Positions 8,239 through 15,414 of a stretch of DNA of 64,000 bases are shown here, one piece after another. The position numbers and the translations under genes were made by a program. The stretch is from Mycobacterium sp. SMC-2 (GTDB taxonomy: Bacteria; Actinomycetota; Actinomycetes; Mycobacteriales; Mycobacteriaceae), in NCBI RefSeq assembly GCF_025263485.1, contig NZ_CP079863.1:868001-932000 (forward strand), in the 5' to 3' direction. The notes below the pieces were generated by a model, which ran no database searches, had not been told where the DNA came from, and worked only from the letters and a program-made list of their open reading frames with translations. Position 1 is the first letter of the stretch, and every line of letters begins with the position of its first letter.

Positions 8239-9675
8239 ATGCGCGAATACCTGAAGTTCTACATCGACGGCCGCTGGGTTGACCCGCTGCGGCCCAACTC
8301 CTTTGATGTCGAGAACCCGGCCACGGAACAGGTTTCCGGGAAGATCTCGCTGGGCTCGGCCGCCGACGTCGACGTGGCGGTCAACGCCGCCCGGCGCGCC
8401 TTCGCCGGTTGGTCGCAAAGCACCCGCGAGCAGCGCCTGGACCTGCTGCAGGCCATTCTCGCCGAATACGGCAAGCGTGCGGGAGATCTCGCCGACGCGG
8501 TCACCGAGGAAATGGGCGCGCCACCCTCGCTCGCCGCCGGCCCGCAGGTCCAGCTTGGGCTCGGTCACCTGATGACGGCGATCGACGTGCTGAAGAATTT
8601 TCAGTTTTCCGAACAGCACGGGGCGACCCTTGTCGCCAGGGAACCGATCGGTGTCTGCGGGCTGATCACGCCGTGGAACTGGCCGCTCAACCAGATCGCG
8701 GTCAAGGTGTATCCGGCGCTGGCAACCGGCTGCACCATGATCCTCAAACCATCCGAGGTCGCGCCGTATTCGGCCTACATCTTCACCGAGATCCTGGATG
8801 CCGCGGGCGTGCCGGCCGGGGTGTACAACCTGGTCAACGGTGACGGCGCGGGCGTGGGTGTGGCCCTGGCGAGTCATCCCGACATCGACATGGTTTCGTT
8901 CACCGGCTCCACGCGTGCCGGCGTCGAGGTGGCCCGCAATGCCGCGCCGACGGTCAAGCGGGTGACCCAGGAACTCGGCGGCAAGAGTCCCAACATCGTC
9001 CTCGACGATGCGGGCTTTGCCGAGGGCGTGAGCGCCGGTGTCGTGAACATGATGCCCAATTCCGGGCAGAGTTGTAACGCGCCGTCGCGGATGCTGGTCC
9101 CGAATTCCCGTATGGCCGAGGCCATCACCGTCGCGCGTGAGGCCGCCGAGCAGGTGAAGGTGGGCAACCCAGGCGATCAGAGGGCGCTCGGGCCGGTGGC
9201 TTCGAGGGCACAGTTCGAAAAGGTCCAGCGACTGATCCAGAAGGGAATCGACGAGGGCGCGACCGTCGTGGCCGGCGGGCCGGGCCGGCCGGCGGGACTG
9301 GACACGGGTTACTACGTCAAGCCGACCGTGTTCGCGAACGTCACCAATGACATGACCATCGCACGCGAGGAGATCTTCGGTCCCGTGTTGTGCATCCTCG
9401 GCTACGACGACATCGATCAAGCCGTCGAGATCGCCAACGACACCGAATACGGCCTGGCCGGCTACGTCTCGGGGGCCGACCTCGACAAGGCGCGTGAGAT
9501 TGCCTTTAAGATCCGGGCCGGCTGGGTGACGATCAACCATGCATTCGACATGAACGCGCCATTCGGCGGCTATAAACGCAGCGGCAATGGCCGCGAATGG
9601 AGCGAGTTCGGCTTCCATGAGTACCTGGAAGTCAAAAGCATCCTCGGCTACGCGCCCGACGAGGGTGCCCACTGA
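8239..9675 (+). CDS. NAD(P)-dependent aldehyde dehydrogenase
   Basis: This 478-residue enzyme of the aldehyde dehydrogenase superfamily oxidises an aldehyde to an acid. Visible motifs are the 'TPWNWPLNQ' block, 'FTGSTRAG' cofactor loop, general base Glu245 in 'ELGGKSPN', catalytic Cys279 in 'GQSCNAP' and the 'EEIFGPVL' segment. Length matches the family. ATG 8239 has GAGAAGGA at 8224-8231; the in-frame GTG at 8236 is less well spaced. It is the last gene of the operon and directly follows the ThDP enzyme, whose family often releases aldehydes. The natural substrate is not evident. Confidence 0.92.
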   Translation: MREYLKFYIDGRWVDPLRPNSFDVENPATEQVSGKISLGSAADVDVAVNAARRAFAGWSQSTREQRLDLLQAILAEYGKRAGDLADAVTEEMGAPPSLAAGPQVQLGLGHLMTAIDVLKNFQFSEQHGATLVAREPIGVCGLITPWNWPLNQIAVKVYPALATGCTMILKPSEVAPYSAYIFTEILDAAGVPAGVYNLVNGDGAGVGVALASHPDIDMVSFTGSTRAGVEVARNAAPTVKRVTQELGGKSPNIVLDDAGFAEGVSAGVVNMMPNSGQSCNAPSRMLVPNSRMAEAITVAREAAEQVKVGNPGDQRALGPVASRAQFEKVQRLIQKGIDEGATVVAGGPGRPAGLDTGYYVKPTVFANVTNDMTIAREEIFGPVLCILGYDDIDQAVEIANDTEYGLAGYVSGADLDKAREIAFKIRAGWVTINHAFDMNAPFGGYKRSGNGREWSEFGFHEYLEVKSILGYAPDEGAH

Positions 9676-9910
9676 CGCGCTGGGCCGAAATCCGAACGCA
9701 GCACAGCGAAACCGTTGCGTGTCCTTCCCCTGAATCCCGGGCGCCCGCCTTTAAGCTGGCTCCGATCAACAGGAGGGGCAGCGACGTATCGGCATCAACT
9801 ATGGCGCCGGGCGACATGATGGTCAGGGCGCGCTAACAGCGGTCGCTGAGCCGGGCGGGAGTAGACCCGCGCCGGCTCGTCGTGCGCGGCGGCCCCGGTG
9901 GGTTGCTCCC
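9676..9910. other. Intergenic region without supported gene
   Basis: This stretch separates the catabolic operon from the acyltransferase. An isolated AGGAGGGG at 9771-9778 has no usable start codon after it. The acyltransferase frame stays open upstream of its GTG, and those codons resemble the start I recall of the M. tuberculosis relative Rv0111. The protein may therefore begin somewhat upstream with an unrecognised start. Confidence 0.5.
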
Positions 9911-11914
9911 GTGCGCCGGGCCGGTCGGCTGGCCATCTGGGATAAACCGGAGCGGCGCAGTGGGATTCCGGCACTCGACGGATTGCGCGCGATAGCGGTC
10001 GCGCTGGTGCTCGTCGGGCATGGCGGCATCCCCGGTGTCAGCGGCGGATTCATCGGCGTCGACGTGTTCTTCGTGCTCAGCGGGTTTCTGATCACCTCAC
10101 TGCTACTGGACGAGCTGGGGCGAACCGGCCGTATTGACCTGACCGGCTTTTGGATTCGCCGCGCCCGCCGGCTGCTGCCGGCCCTGGTGTTGATGGTGCT
10201 CACGGTGGCCGCGGCGCGCCAACTTCTTCCCGATCGATCCCTCACCGGCCTGCGCGACGACGCGATCGCGGCGTTCCTGTGGATGGCGAACTGGCGGTTC
10301 GTCGCCCAGAAGACCGACTACTTCACGCAGGGTGCCCCGCCCTCGCCGCTGCAACACACCTGGTCACTCGGGGTCGAGGAGCAGTACTACTTCGTGTGGC
10401 CGGTGCTGCTGATCGCGGTGACGCTGCTGCTGGCCGCGCGGGCGAGGCACCGCCGCACCCGCGCCACCGTTGGCGGTGTTCGATTCGCGACGTTCGTCAT
10501 CGCCACCGTCGGGGGCCTGGCTTCGGCCGTGGCCGCCATCGTGCTGGTGTCCGACACCGCGCGCGACCGCGTGTATTTCGGCACCGATACCCGCGCGCAG
10601 GCGCTGCTGACCGGCGCCGCGGCGGCGGCCCTGCTGGTTCGCGACTGGCCGTCACTGAACCGGGGCTGGTGCCTGATCCGGACCCGGTGGGCACGGCGCG
10701 TCGCCCGCGTCCTTCCGGTTGCCGGCCTAGCGGGGCTCGCGGCGGCGACCCATTACGCAACCGGTGGCAGCGGCGAGTTTCGCCACGGCCTGCTCATCGG
10801 GGTGGCGATCGCGTCGGTCGTCGTGATCGCGCCGGTGGCCCTGGAGCAGCGCGGAGCGGTCGCCCGCATCCTCGCCGCACCGCCCCTTGTGTGGCTGGGC
10901 ACCATCTCCTACGGCGTCTACCTGTGGCACTGGCCGATCTTCTTGGCGCTCAACGGCGAACGGACCGGATGGACCGGGCTGCCGCTGTTCGCCGCGCGGT
11001 GCGGCGCGACGGTGGCGCTGGCCGGAGTGTCCTGGTGGCTGATCGAGCAACCCATCCGGCGCTGGCGGCCGGCGCGGGTGCCGCTGTTGCCGTTGGCGGC
11101 GGCGACGGTGGCCAGCGCCGCCGCGGTGACCCTGCTGGTGATTCCGGTGGGGACCGGCCCCGGCCTGCGCGAGGTCGGCCTGCCGCCCGGGGTCTCCGCG
11201 GTCGCCGCGGTATCGCCGTCCCCGCCGGGCGCCGGCCGCCCGGCCGCGCCCCACGACCCCAACCGGCCGTTCACCGTTTCCGTGTTCGGCGATTCGATCG
11301 GCTGGACGTGGATGCATTACCTGCCACCGACCCCGGGATTCGCGTTCCTCGACCACACCGTCATCGGCTGCAGCCTGGTGCGCGGCACGCCGTATCGGTA
11401 TATCGGTCAAACCCTGGAGCAGAGACCAGAATGCGACGGCTGGCCGATCCGATGGTCGACCCAGGTCGCCCAGGACCAGCCGGACGTCGCGCTGCTGATC
11501 ATCGGCCGGTGGGAAACCGTCGACCGCGTCAACGAAGGTCAGTGGACCCACATCGGCGACCCCACCTTCGACGCGTACCTCAATGGCGAGCTGGAGCGGG
11601 CGCTGAACATCGTCAGTTCCACCGGAGTTCGGGTGGTGGTCGCCACCGTGCCGTACAGCAGGGGCGGCGAAAAGCCGGACGGCCGGCTGTATCCGGAGGA
11701 CCAGCCCGACCGGGTCAACCTGTGGAACACCATGCTGCGCAGGACGGTCAGCCACCACCCGAACGTGCAAATACTGGACCTGAACAAAAAACTATGTCCC
11801 GACGGGGTTTACACCGCCAAGGTGGACGGCATCAAGGTGCGCAGCGACGGCGTGCACCTCACCCCCGAAGGGGTGAAGTGGTTGACCCCGTGGCTGGAGG
11901 AATCCCTGCGTTAA
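9911..11914 (+). CDS. Membrane acyltransferase 3 with C-terminal SGNH domain (Rv0111-like)
   Basis: This 667-residue protein joins an OafA/YrhL-type acyltransferase-3 membrane domain (about residues 15-400, roughly ten hydrophobic segments) to an SGNH-hydrolase-like domain (about 450-667). Visible markers are 'RSGIPALDGLRAIAV', the 'GGFIGVDVFFVLSGFLI' block, 'WSLGVEEQYY', the SGNH serine in 'FGDSIGW' and the 'DGVHLT' His/Asp pair. The family moves acyl groups across the membrane onto cell-envelope sugars or glycolipids. It closely resembles M. tuberculosis Rv0111. GTG 9911 is the first usable start in the conserved frame. The stop overlaps the convergent methyltransferase gene by four bases. 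Confidence 0.9.
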   Translation: MRRAGRLAIWDKPERRSGIPALDGLRAIAVALVLVGHGGIPGVSGGFIGVDVFFVLSGFLITSLLLDELGRTGRIDLTGFWIRRARRLLPALVLMVLTVAAARQLLPDRSLTGLRDDAIAAFLWMANWRFVAQKTDYFTQGAPPSPLQHTWSLGVEEQYYFVWPVLLIAVTLLLAARARHRRTRATVGGVRFATFVIATVGGLASAVAAIVLVSDTARDRVYFGTDTRAQALLTGAAAAALLVRDWPSLNRGWCLIRTRWARRVARVLPVAGLAGLAAATHYATGGSGEFRHGLLIGVAIASVVVIAPVALEQRGAVARILAAPPLVWLGTISYGVYLWHWPIFLALNGERTGWTGLPLFAARCGATVALAGVSWWLIEQPIRRWRPARVPLLPLAAATVASAAAVTLLVIPVGTGPGLREVGLPPGVSAVAAVSPSPPGAGRPAAPHDPNRPFTVSVFGDSIGWTWMHYLPPTPGFAFLDHTVIGCSLVRGTPYRYIGQTLEQRPECDGWPIRWSTQVAQDQPDVALLIIGRWETVDRVNEGQWTHIGDPTFDAYLNGELERALNIVSSTGVRVVVATVPYSRGGEKPDGRLYPEDQPDRVNLWNTMLRRTVSHHPNVQILDLNKKLCPDGVYTAKVDGIKVRSDGVHLTPEGVKWLTPWLEESLR

Positions 11915-12570
11915 GCCCCGGTGCGGCAGCTGATTTCCATGCTGTCGCTCTCCCGGACTCCGAAGTTGAAGCTCACGTAGCCGTTCTCGGGATCGCGCAC
12001 CCGGTCGAGATACGGCTGGGTGTCCGCGGCGCCGGCGTTGTCGGCGACCACCAACGCCCCCGTCGACAGCCGCGGTTCGAGCAGCTCGATCACCGGCAGG
12101 TACAGGTCCTTCCAACCGTCCAGCAAGACGAAGTCGACCGGTCCGTCGAGGCCGGCCAGCGTGGCCAGCGCGTCTCCTTCGAGGATGGTGATCGCGTCGT
12201 CCAGGCCGGTCTGGGTGAACGTCTGCCGCGCCGCGGCGATCTTGGTGCCGTTGAGCTCGGTCGTCACCACCCGGCCGGCGCCATTGTCGCGCACGGCCGA
12301 CGCCAGATGGATGGCGGAGATGCCGAACGACATCCCGAACTCGACCACCGTCGCCGGCCGGGTCGCGCGCACCAGGGCGTACAGCAGCCGGCCGGCTTCG
12401 GGCGTGACCGGGATGTAGAACTCGCTCATCGCGTCGGCGCGCTCCTGCGCGGTCATCGGCCGGTCGAAATCGCCGAGCCGCTGCCGCAACGACGACATCT
12501 GGTTTTTCGCTTCGGCATACATGCGGTCGAGCACGGTCGCGACCTTAGGATCTTGCAGAGTGTTGGCCAT
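11911..12570 (-). CDS. Class I SAM-dependent O-methyltransferase
   Basis: This protein of about 219 residues has a SAM-binding Rossmann fold. Motif I reads 'VVEFGMSFGISAIHLA', followed by an acidic strand end ('TTELNG'), 'EGDAL' and 'DFVLLDGWKDLY'. This is the pattern of small O-methyltransferases of the catechol/caffeoyl-CoA type. The ATG at 12570 is preferred; the frame runs further upstream, but that extension is a proline-rich stretch unlike a methyltransferase start. It lies convergent to the acyltransferase and divergent from the M-box leader. I do not recall it next to rv0111 in M. tuberculosis. The substrate is unknown. Confidence 0.82.
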   Translation of the reverse strand: MANTLQDPKVATVLDRMYAEAKNQMSSLRQRLGDFDRPMTAQERADAMSEFYIPVTPEAGRLLYALVRATRPATVVEFGMSFGISAIHLASAVRDNGAGRVVTTELNGTKIAAARQTFTQTGLDDAITILEGDALATLAGLDGPVDFVLLDGWKDLYLPVIELLEPRLSTGALVVADNAGAADTQPYLDRVRDPENGYVSFNFGVRESDSMEISCRTGA

Positions 12571-12694
12571 GCCGTCGAGGGTAGGCGGCGGCGGCGGGCC
12601 ACCGGCGAGCGCGGGTGGGAGGGCGGCGACCAGCCCTAATCGATACGTAAATGAGTTTGACCGGCACTGGGCCGCGGTGTAGAAATGGTTTCGC

Positions 12695-12866
12695 AAGCAC
12701 CTCGGTAGGTGAGGCGTCTGCGCGGACACAGGCCACTGACCCCGAACGTCGAGAGACGCCCCGGGTCAGGACAGCTCTTCCCGGACCCAAGGGTTGAGCC
12801 CAAGTGGCTTCCGGACGAAGTTCCGGATACGCCGTGCAGTGCCGAAGCTCCGGCGAGAGGGGTGCG
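12695..12866 (+). ncRNA. M-box (ykoK leader) magnesium riboswitch
   Basis: The leader contains the conserved M-box elements in order: GGTAGGTGAGGC at about 12704-12715, the 'GACACAGGC' segment, 'CCCCGAACGTCGAGAGACGCC', and a terminal 'GTGCCGAAGCTC' block. A closing P1 helix can form between 12697-12703 and 12859-12865 (seven pairs, one G-U). M-box RNAs bind Mg2+ and shut off downstream genes when magnesium is plentiful. This one reads into a 24-codon ORF at 12962 and a 67-codon ORF at 13141. Identification is from consensus recall, not a covariance search. Confidence 0.88.
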
Positions 12867-12954
12867 ATCGGCGGCACGGCCGCCGGCATTCGCTCCTCTC
12901 CCGCTCAGGTGACATGTGATGACACCCCCGTGTGTCGTGGCCGAGAGGAGGTGA
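12855..12954 (+). promoter_or_regulatory. Expression platform of the M-box: alternative pairing over a Shine-Dalgarno
   Basis: CTCCTCTC at 12893-12900 is exactly complementary to GAGAGGAG at 12943-12950, which covers most of the near-perfect Shine-Dalgarno AGGAGGTGA (12946-12954) of the 24-codon ORF. The same CTCCTCTC can instead pair with GAGAGGGG at 12855-12862 (seven Watson-Crick pairs plus one G-U), which is part of the 3' strand of P1. A GC hairpin (12869-12885) sits between them. Closed P1 with Mg2+ would free the anti-Shine-Dalgarno to mask translation, and opened P1 would release it. The mechanism is inferred. Confidence 0.65.
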
Positions 12955-12961
12955 GGGCGAG

Positions 12962-13036
12962 ATGAGTCCGGGCGATAGTCCCTATGCGAAATCCGTCTTG
13001 TCCCGATCCGGTTCCGGCATTCGTTCTGCCGCTTGA
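12962..13036 (+). CDS. 24-residue peptide downstream of the M-box
   Basis: This ORF starts with ATG seven bases after AGGAGGTGA and encodes 24 residues rich in Ser, Gly and Arg, with no hydrophobic segment. The strength and spacing of its ribosome-binding site, and the ability of the riboswitch to mask that site, argue that it is translated. It could be a leader peptide controlling the next ORF, or a small functional Mg2+-response peptide. I recognise no family. Confidence 0.5.
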   Translation: MSPGDSPYAKSVLSRSGSGIRSAA

Positions 13037-13140
13037 GCTTTCGCGGTCAAATCGGCAATTCGCGCGCGTCGAAGCGCCCGCGAGCTGCCATTGCTTCCCG
13101 CATGACCTGAGCCGATCGGGCCTCCCCTAAGGAGAACATC

Positions 13141-13344
13141 ATGGCTTTTATTGTCACGCAACGTATTACTGGTCGTACCGGTGGTCGCGGGCGGGCGTGG
13201 CTGCGGTCGGCGCGGCTGTTGGCCGGCAAGCTGCACGCGCGGACCGCCCTGACTCCCCAGGAGCGGGCCAACCTGTACGTGTCGCGGATGCCGATTGCGG
13301 TGGTCACGGCCTCATTGGGTGGGCACCCCTCGACCCGCAGTTAA
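13141..13344 (+). CDS. Small basic protein of the M-box transcript
   Basis: This 67-residue, arginine-rich protein begins with ATG preceded by TAAGGAG about six bases upstream. It lies 104 bases after the 24-codon ORF and about 275 bases after the M-box, in the same orientation. No transmembrane helix is obvious. The C-terminal half ('LTPQERANLYVSRMPIAVVTASLGG') looks like a conserved small-protein domain. M. tuberculosis has an M-box before the small gene rv1535; this may be its counterpart, but I cannot confirm the match. A role in magnesium limitation is inferred from the riboswitch only. Confidence 0.7.
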   Translation: MAFIVTQRITGRTGGRGRAWLRSARLLAGKLHARTALTPQERANLYVSRMPIAVVTASLGGHPSTRS

Positions 13345-13465
13345 ACCGGTGACGGCCTGAGCACACCATGACCGCCGTCTCGTTTGAGGCGCGTCGGCCC
13401 GGCAGCCTCACTGTGAATCATTCGGTGGCAAAACCGTTTACCGAGGGGGTGCCGTGCCGAACGCG

Positions 13466-14221
13466 TCAGGCGACGACCTGTATGGGATCGCCCACGGTCA
13501 CCTGATTGAAGTACCAGGCGGCGTTGTCGGGGCTGAGGTTGATGCAGCCATGACTCACGTTGGCGTAGCCCTGGGAGTCGACCGACCACGGTGCCGAGTG
13601 CACGTAGACGCCGCTCCAGGTGACGCGGACGGCGTACTGGGCGGTGATCTTGTATCCGTCCGGCGAACTGAGCGGGATGCCGATGGTCCTCGAGTCCATG
13701 ACCACGGTGCGCTGCTTCTCCAGGGCGGTGAAGTTGCCGATCGGGGTGGGCCGGCTGGGCTTGCCCAGCGAGGCGGGCATGGTGCGCAGCACTTCACCGT
13801 TTCGGCTGACGGTGAAGGTGTGCCCGGAGATGCTGGCGACGCCGAGCAGCGCGTCTCCGGTGTCAAATCCCGTCGTCAGGGCCTGAATGCCGACCGAGAC
13901 GTGGGTGTGTGCGGGCCAGTACCGGTTCGGCACCCATTGCACGACGTTGTCGTCGACCCATTCGAAGTGTCCGGGCGTGTTGCTCGGCGACGCGACATGG
14001 ATGGACCGCTCGGCGGCGGCCCGATCGGCGACCGGTGCGGTGAACGTCACCACGACCGGGTGCGCCACACCCACCACCGCCCCGTCGGCCGGCAAAATCG
14101 AGGCAACGACCGGAGCGGGTTGCGGTAGCGGGACCGATGCTTGACTGCGGCCGGCCGATCCGACCAGGCCAATCGCTGTGATCGCGACCATAACAAACAG
14201 ATAACGAACACCTCGACGCAT
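13466..14221 (-). CDS. ldtA: L,D-transpeptidase LdtA
   Basis: This 251-residue exported L,D-transpeptidase forms 3-3 cross-links in peptidoglycan. An N-terminal signal segment (about residues 5-30, ending near 'SQAS') is followed by an Ig-like domain with 'PADGAVVGVAHPVVVTF'. A YkuD catalytic domain follows, with the histidine in 'VHSAPW' and nucleophile Cys226 in 'SHGCINL'. Length and sequence agree closely with what I recall of M. tuberculosis Rv0116c. ATG 14221 gives a normal n-region (MRR) before the hydrophobic core; the upstream extension from 14254 is not needed. The 260-base gap to oxyS holds the divergent promoters. Confidence 0.93.
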   Translation of the reverse strand: MRRGVRYLFVMVAITAIGLVGSAGRSQASVPLPQPAPVVASILPADGAVVGVAHPVVVTFTAPVADRAAAERSIHVASPSNTPGHFEWVDDNVVQWVPNRYWPAHTHVSVGIQALTTGFDTGDALLGVASISGHTFTVSRNGEVLRTMPASLGKPSRPTPIGNFTALEKQRTVVMDSRTIGIPLSSPDGYKITAQYAVRVTWSGVYVHSAPWSVDSQGYANVSHGCINLSPDNAAWYFNQVTVGDPIQVVA

Positions 14222-14481
14222 AGCGTCCGCCCTTCGAGATGGTGCGATTGACACGACTGTATTCTACCGGGTGTTCCCTCGGTGCCACTTTCAGCAAACA
14301 TTCGCGCACCCAATCCCGCCGGGCCTGGGCGCTAACCGCCGTCTCCGGGGCGGTCCCGTGGCGGCACAGCCACTTTGGCAACGCGCGCGCAATTCGGCCA
14401 CGGCGCATCGGCTCACTGGGTTGGCTAGGGCGGGGCGACACGTTAGCCTCAGCAAAACTCCTTTAGGTCGTGGAGGTGCGG

Positions 14482-15414
14482 GTGCTCTTCCGACAACTGG
14501 AGTACTTCGTCGCGGTTGCTCAGGAGCGCCATTTCGCCCGGGCGGCTGAGAAGTGCTTTGTGTCCCAGCCCGCACTGTCCGCCGCGATCGCCAAGCTGGA
14601 GCGGGAACTGAACGTCACGCTGATCAATCGCGGGCACAGCTTCGAGGGCCTGACGCCGGAAGGCGAGCGACTGGTGGTGTGGGCCAGGCGGATTCTCGCC
14701 GAGCACGACGCCTTCAAGGCCGAGGTGCACGCGGTGAGGTCGGGCATCGCCGGGACGCTCCGGCTGGGTACCGTACCGTCTGCCTCGACCACGGCTTCTC
14801 TGGTGCTTTCGGCGTTTTGTAGTAGGCATCCATTGGCGAAGGTGCACATACGTTCTCGGCTGGCGGCCACTGAGTTATACCGGCGGCTGCGTGAATTCGA
14901 ACTGGACGCTGCCATTCTTCAGGCGGCGCCCGACGACGCCCACGAAGTGCAGCTGGTGCCGCTCTACGAGGAGCGCTACGTGCTGCTCTCGCCGGCGGAC
15001 ATGCTGCCGTCCGGTGTGTCGACGATGACATGGCCCGAGGCCGCGCAGTTGCCGCTGGCACTGCTCACCGACGACATGCGGGACCGTCAGATCATCGACA
15101 AGGCATTCACCGGCCATGCCATCGTTGTCAGTCCACAGGTCGAAACCGATTCCGTCGCTTCGCTATTCGCGAAAGTCGCCACCGGAAATTGGGCGTGCAT
15201 CGTACCGCACACCTGGTTGTGGACGTCGCCGCTGGGCCCGGCGGTTCGTGCGGTGGAGATGGTCGACCCGGTGGTCACAGCCGACATCGCCCTCGCCATC
15301 AACTCTGCCGGACCTGGCTCGCCGATCGCCCGCGCATTCGCCGCATCCGCCGCGGAGCTGTCGCTGAACGAGTTCTTCGACGCGCAGCTCTCCCGAATCA
15401 CCCAGCGGAGCTGA
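14482..15414 (+). CDS. oxyS: LysR-family regulator OxyS
   Basis: This 310-residue LysR-type regulator has an N-terminal winged helix-turn-helix (about residues 1-60, 'LEYFVAVAQERHFARAAEKC') and a C-terminal effector-binding domain. It resembles M. tuberculosis Rv0117, OxyS, reported as a regulator linked to oxidative stress. GTG 14482 follows GGAGGT at 14472-14477; the GTG at 14470 has no such signal. It is divergent from ldtA and convergent with oxcA, overlapping its 3' end by 17 bases. Whether it senses oxalate-pathway metabolites is unknown. Confidence 0.92.
   Translation: MLFRQLEYFVAVAQERHFARAAEKCFVSQPALSAAIAKLERELNVTLINRGHSFEGLTPEGERLVVWARRILAEHDAFKAEVHAVRSGIAGTLRLGTVPSASTTASLVLSAFCSRHPLAKVHIRSRLAATELYRRLREFELDAAILQAAPDDAHEVQLVPLYEERYVLLSPADMLPSGVSTMTWPEAAQLPLALLTDDMRDRQIIDKAFTGHAIVVSPQVETDSVASLFAKVATGNWACIVPHTWLWTSPLGPAVRAVEMVDPVVTADIALAINSAGPGSPIARAFAASAAELSLNEFFDAQLSRITQRS

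Noticed and set aside
7540..9672. A 710-codon minus-strand open frame
   Set aside because: It lies wholly opposite the ThDP-enzyme and aldehyde-dehydrogenase genes, has Gly/Arg/His/Asp-rich low-complexity composition and no domain. This is usual for antisense frames in GC-rich DNA.
9771..9785. AGGAGGGG suggesting an upstream start for the acyltransferase
   Set aside because: No ATG, GTG or TTG follows in frame at usable distance, so GTG 9911 is kept as the start.
10150..12639. An 829-codon plus-strand frame over the acyltransferase and methyltransferase genes
   Set aside because: It shadows two well-supported genes in another frame, lacks a ribosome-binding site and has only Arg/Pro/Gly-rich content.
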